Of a stretch of DNA of 6,402 nt, positions 6,213 to 6,402 are shown piece after piece. A model generated the notes under the pieces. The model did not search any database, had not been told where the DNA came from, and saw nothing but the letters and a program-made list of their open reading frames with translations. How positions within the stretch are numbered: position 1 is the first letter of the stretch; every line of letters starts with the position of its first letter. Made by a program: the position numbers and the translations under genes. Source of the stretch: Ruminococcus sp. (GTDB lineage Bacteria; Bacillota; Clostridia; Oscillospirales; Acutalibacteraceae); the NCBI GenBank assembly GCA_022510985.1, contig JAFLSL010000038.1, positions 1,533-7,934 of the forward strand, read 5' to 3'.

Positions 6213-6241
6213 ATTATAATACAATTTTATTTTGAATGCAA
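6213..6241 (-). promoter_or_regulatory. Vegetative promoter of the patatin gene
   Basis: On the minus strand TTGCAT (6241-6236) and TATAAT (6218-6213) lie 17 nt apart. Transcription would start near 6206, 17-27 nt before the candidate start codons. It is almost the same sequence as the phosphoesterase promoter at 4304-4332 and is back to back with the tRNA promoter. Confidence 0.75.
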
Positions 6242-6288
6242 ATATTAATGACTTAACATAAAAAACATAAATGATTTGTTGTTTTGTA

Positions 6289-6317
6289 TTGACAAAACCT
6301 TGTTGATATGATATTAT
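6289..6317 (+). promoter_or_regulatory. Strong promoter of tRNA-Ser
   Basis: A consensus TTGACA (6289-6294), a 17-nt spacer and TATTAT (6312-6317) put the start of transcription about 15 nt before the tRNA. The near-perfect boxes suit a highly transcribed stable RNA, possibly the first of a tRNA cluster beyond the window. Confidence 0.8.
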
Positions 6318-6338
6318 ATCAAATGCTGAAATAAGCAC

Positions 6339-6402
6339 GGAGAGGTGTCCGAGTGGTTTAAGGAGCTAGTCTTGAAAACTAGTGATCCCGCAAGGGACCA
6401 AG
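6339..6402 (+). tRNA. tRNA-Ser(UGA), 5' 64 nt (3' end off window)
   Basis: The acceptor 5' strand is GGAGAGG (6339-6345). The D stem is TCC/GGA (6348-6350 with 6362-6364). The anticodon stem is CTAGT/ACTAG (6366-6370 with 6378-6382) around the loop CTTGAAA, with anticodon TGA at 6373-6375. A long variable arm follows with a TCCC-GCAA-GGGA hairpin, the class II feature of serine tRNAs. The T arm and the 3' acceptor strand lie past the right edge. It decodes UCN serine codons, chiefly UCA. Confidence 0.95.

Overview
The window looks like part of a Gram-positive gut anaerobe of the Ruminococcus type (Oscillospiraceae; R. bromii or a relative is the closest fit I can infer). The evidence is low-to-moderate GC, strong AGGAGG-type ribosome binding sites, TTGCAT/TTGACA-17-TATAAT promoters, and above all secreted modular proteins with Thr/Glu-rich linkers, a type I dockerin and starch-binding modules. 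The species assignment is inference; nothing in the window fixes it.

Left half (1-4257, all minus strand): two secreted modular enzymes. The first in transcription order is a metallophosphoesterase with a signal peptide, an N-terminal beta domain, a calcineurin-like catalytic domain, a pullulanase-type starch-binding-like module, a six-fold repeated Thr-rich linker, a dockerin and a C-terminal CBM26-like starch-binding module. Its reading frame is broken by one in-frame TAA at 3988-3990, which separates the signal peptide from everything else. Downstream is a C39-like cysteine peptidase with two bacterial SH3 domains and the start of a Thr/Glu-rich linker. It begins at a TTG codon (1173) and runs off the left edge, where a dockerin would be expected. 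Both proteins fit an extracellular cellulosome- or amylosome-like complex held together by dockerin-cohesin binding.

Right half (4352-6402): housekeeping and small genes. These are a family 6 uracil-DNA-glycosylase-type enzyme (hypoxanthine/deoxyinosine DNA glycosylase, minus), a 67-residue DUF6514-like protein (plus), a YjjU-type patatin phospholipase/esterase (minus) whose stop codon overlaps that of the small gene, and the 5' 64 nt of tRNA-Ser(UGA) with a near-consensus promoter (plus), cut by the right edge.

The most interesting points are the pairing of a phosphoesterase with starch-binding modules and a dockerin (a candidate starch-complex phosphatase), the single stop codon that interrupts it, and two promoters, for unrelated genes, that are nearly identical over 29 bp.
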